Below are positions 63,525 to 64,000 of a stretch of 64,000 nt of DNA, one piece after another. The number at the start of each line of letters is the position of its first letter. Within the stretch, counting starts at the first letter, position 1. Source of the stretch: Erythrobacter sp. QSSC1-22B (lineage in GTDB: Bacteria > Pseudomonadota > Alphaproteobacteria > Sphingomonadales > Sphingomonadaceae); assembly GCF_001678665.1 (NCBI RefSeq), contig NZ_LZRP01000003.1, positions 304,998 through 368,997 on the forward strand, read 5' to 3'. A program made the position numbers and the translations under genes. A model generated the notes under the pieces. It ran no database searches, was not told where the DNA came from, and saw only the letters and a program-made list of their open reading frames with translations.

Positions 63525-63755
63525 GTCGGACCGAACCTCCACGGTATCATGGGCGCCAGGATCGGCGCGCAAGACGGATATGTCTACTCGTCCGCTCTCG
63601 CACGAGCCGACGGTGTCTGGACGGAAGAGCTGCTCGATTCCTGGCTGGAGAAACCCCGCGACAGGTTCCCCGGCCACAAGATGGCGTTCGGCGGATTGCC
63701 GAACCCTGACGATCGGGCCGCCGTCATCGCCTACATCGAAGCGGCGGGACGATAA
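63525..63755 (+). pseudogene. 5'-truncated cytochrome c gene
   Basis: The frame reads V-G-P-N-L-H-G-I-M-G-A, the segment that normally follows the C-x-x-C-H heme site in class I cytochromes c, and continues to P-G-H-K-M-A-F (axial methionine region) and a typical end. The heme-binding start is missing. It joins the cysteine synthase fragment head to head. Confidence 0.8.
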
Positions 63756-64000
63756 GCGAAAGCGGGTAGAGTTGCGGATTTGCGAGCGGCATAGTCACAG
63801 GTGTCCTGTCCAAATGCCGCGGTCGTCGGAGAGGTCCGCTACGCGCCCCAATTTCGGTCATTCGATGAATCGCGGCGCGATCCTGAAACCCGCCATTCGT
63901 TCAGGTGAAAGCGGGGGCAGCATGGCGCCTCCATTCCAGTCATGAGAGCTCAATAGTCGCTCGCCTGAAAGCCGACATCCATTGGGAAATCTATGGGCTT
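63756..64000. other. Right edge, no confident gene
   Basis: 245 bases. CCCCAATTTCGGTCATTCG at 63846-63864 resembles, in reverse, the CCGAAATTGGGG element seen at 35578 and 36968. No frame with recognisable coding content. Confidence 0.35.

Noticed and set aside
1..64000. CRISPR array
   Set aside because: I saw no set of regularly spaced 24-40-base direct repeats. The repeats found are tandem coding repeats, paired elements or tRNA-end copies.

Overview
The window looks like chromosome from an orange-pigmented alphaproteobacterium of the Sphingomonadales, probably near Erythrobacteraceae. The evidence is a crtW/crtZ carotenoid pair, GcrA, a sphingomonad-style chemoreceptor, a MucR-type regulator, high-GC codon use and a TonB-dependent receptor used for sugar uptake. 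Identifications rest on recognised motifs and family memory, because no search was run.

Bases 1-34,600 are ordinary core genome. They hold ketolase and hydroxylase for astaxanthin-type carotenoids, a membrane protein, a beta-lactamase-fold protein lacking the usual general base, a MASE1-PAS-GGDEF cyclase, a chemoreceptor and a patatin-like lipoprotein. A phage-shock (Psp) locus follows, with divergent pspF, a near-perfect sigma-54 promoter, and pspA, pspB and pspC. After these comes an unusual tandem series of five more small 'one membrane helix plus coiled coil' genes that look like diverged pspB copies. Next is the rimP-nusA-ylxR-infB-rbfA-truB-rpsO-pnp translation and RNA-decay block, interrupted by an AbgT transporter, tdk and an M50 protease. 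The core ends with a spermidine-synthase-like gene, DUF1993, a second cyclase, gcrA, an ABC-2 permease, hspQ and tRNA-Ser(CGA).

Bases 34,600-49,700 are an accessory island beginning at the tRNA-Ser. It holds mostly orphan genes: a HIRAN-like protein, a DUF6173-like protein, a resolvase with upstream repeats, a two-gene cassette whose second product joins a GIY-YIG nuclease to a DEDDh exonuclease, an AlpA-like small HTH gene, a Rep-like protein with three rolling-circle-type motifs, and a P4-type integrase. Near-copies of the tRNA-Ser 3' end lie at 49,666-49,685 (inverted) and 62,977-62,992 (direct), so recombination may have involved this tRNA more than once.

Bases 49,900-61,600 appear to be a sulfoquinovose (SQ) catabolic locus of the oxygenolytic 'sulfo-SMO' type. 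A four-gene overlapping operon encodes a GH31 sulfoquinovosidase with a K-E-R-W-Y sulfonate signature, a LacI regulator, a 6-oxoglucose-reductase-like aldo/keto reductase and an SQ-monooxygenase-like LLM flavoprotein. It diverges from a TonB-dependent receptor. Downstream are an MFS transporter and a coupled set with a YeiH-type sulfite/sulfate exporter, an internally deleted glpD, an FMN reductase and a degenerate RibB-like protein. The proposed route is uptake through the receptor and MFS carrier, glycoside cleavage to SQ, desulfonation by reduced flavin and O2 to 6-oxoglucose and sulfite, reduction to glucose, and sulfite export. The right edge is a frameshifted IS3-family element followed by truncated cysteine synthase and cytochrome c fragments joined head to head.
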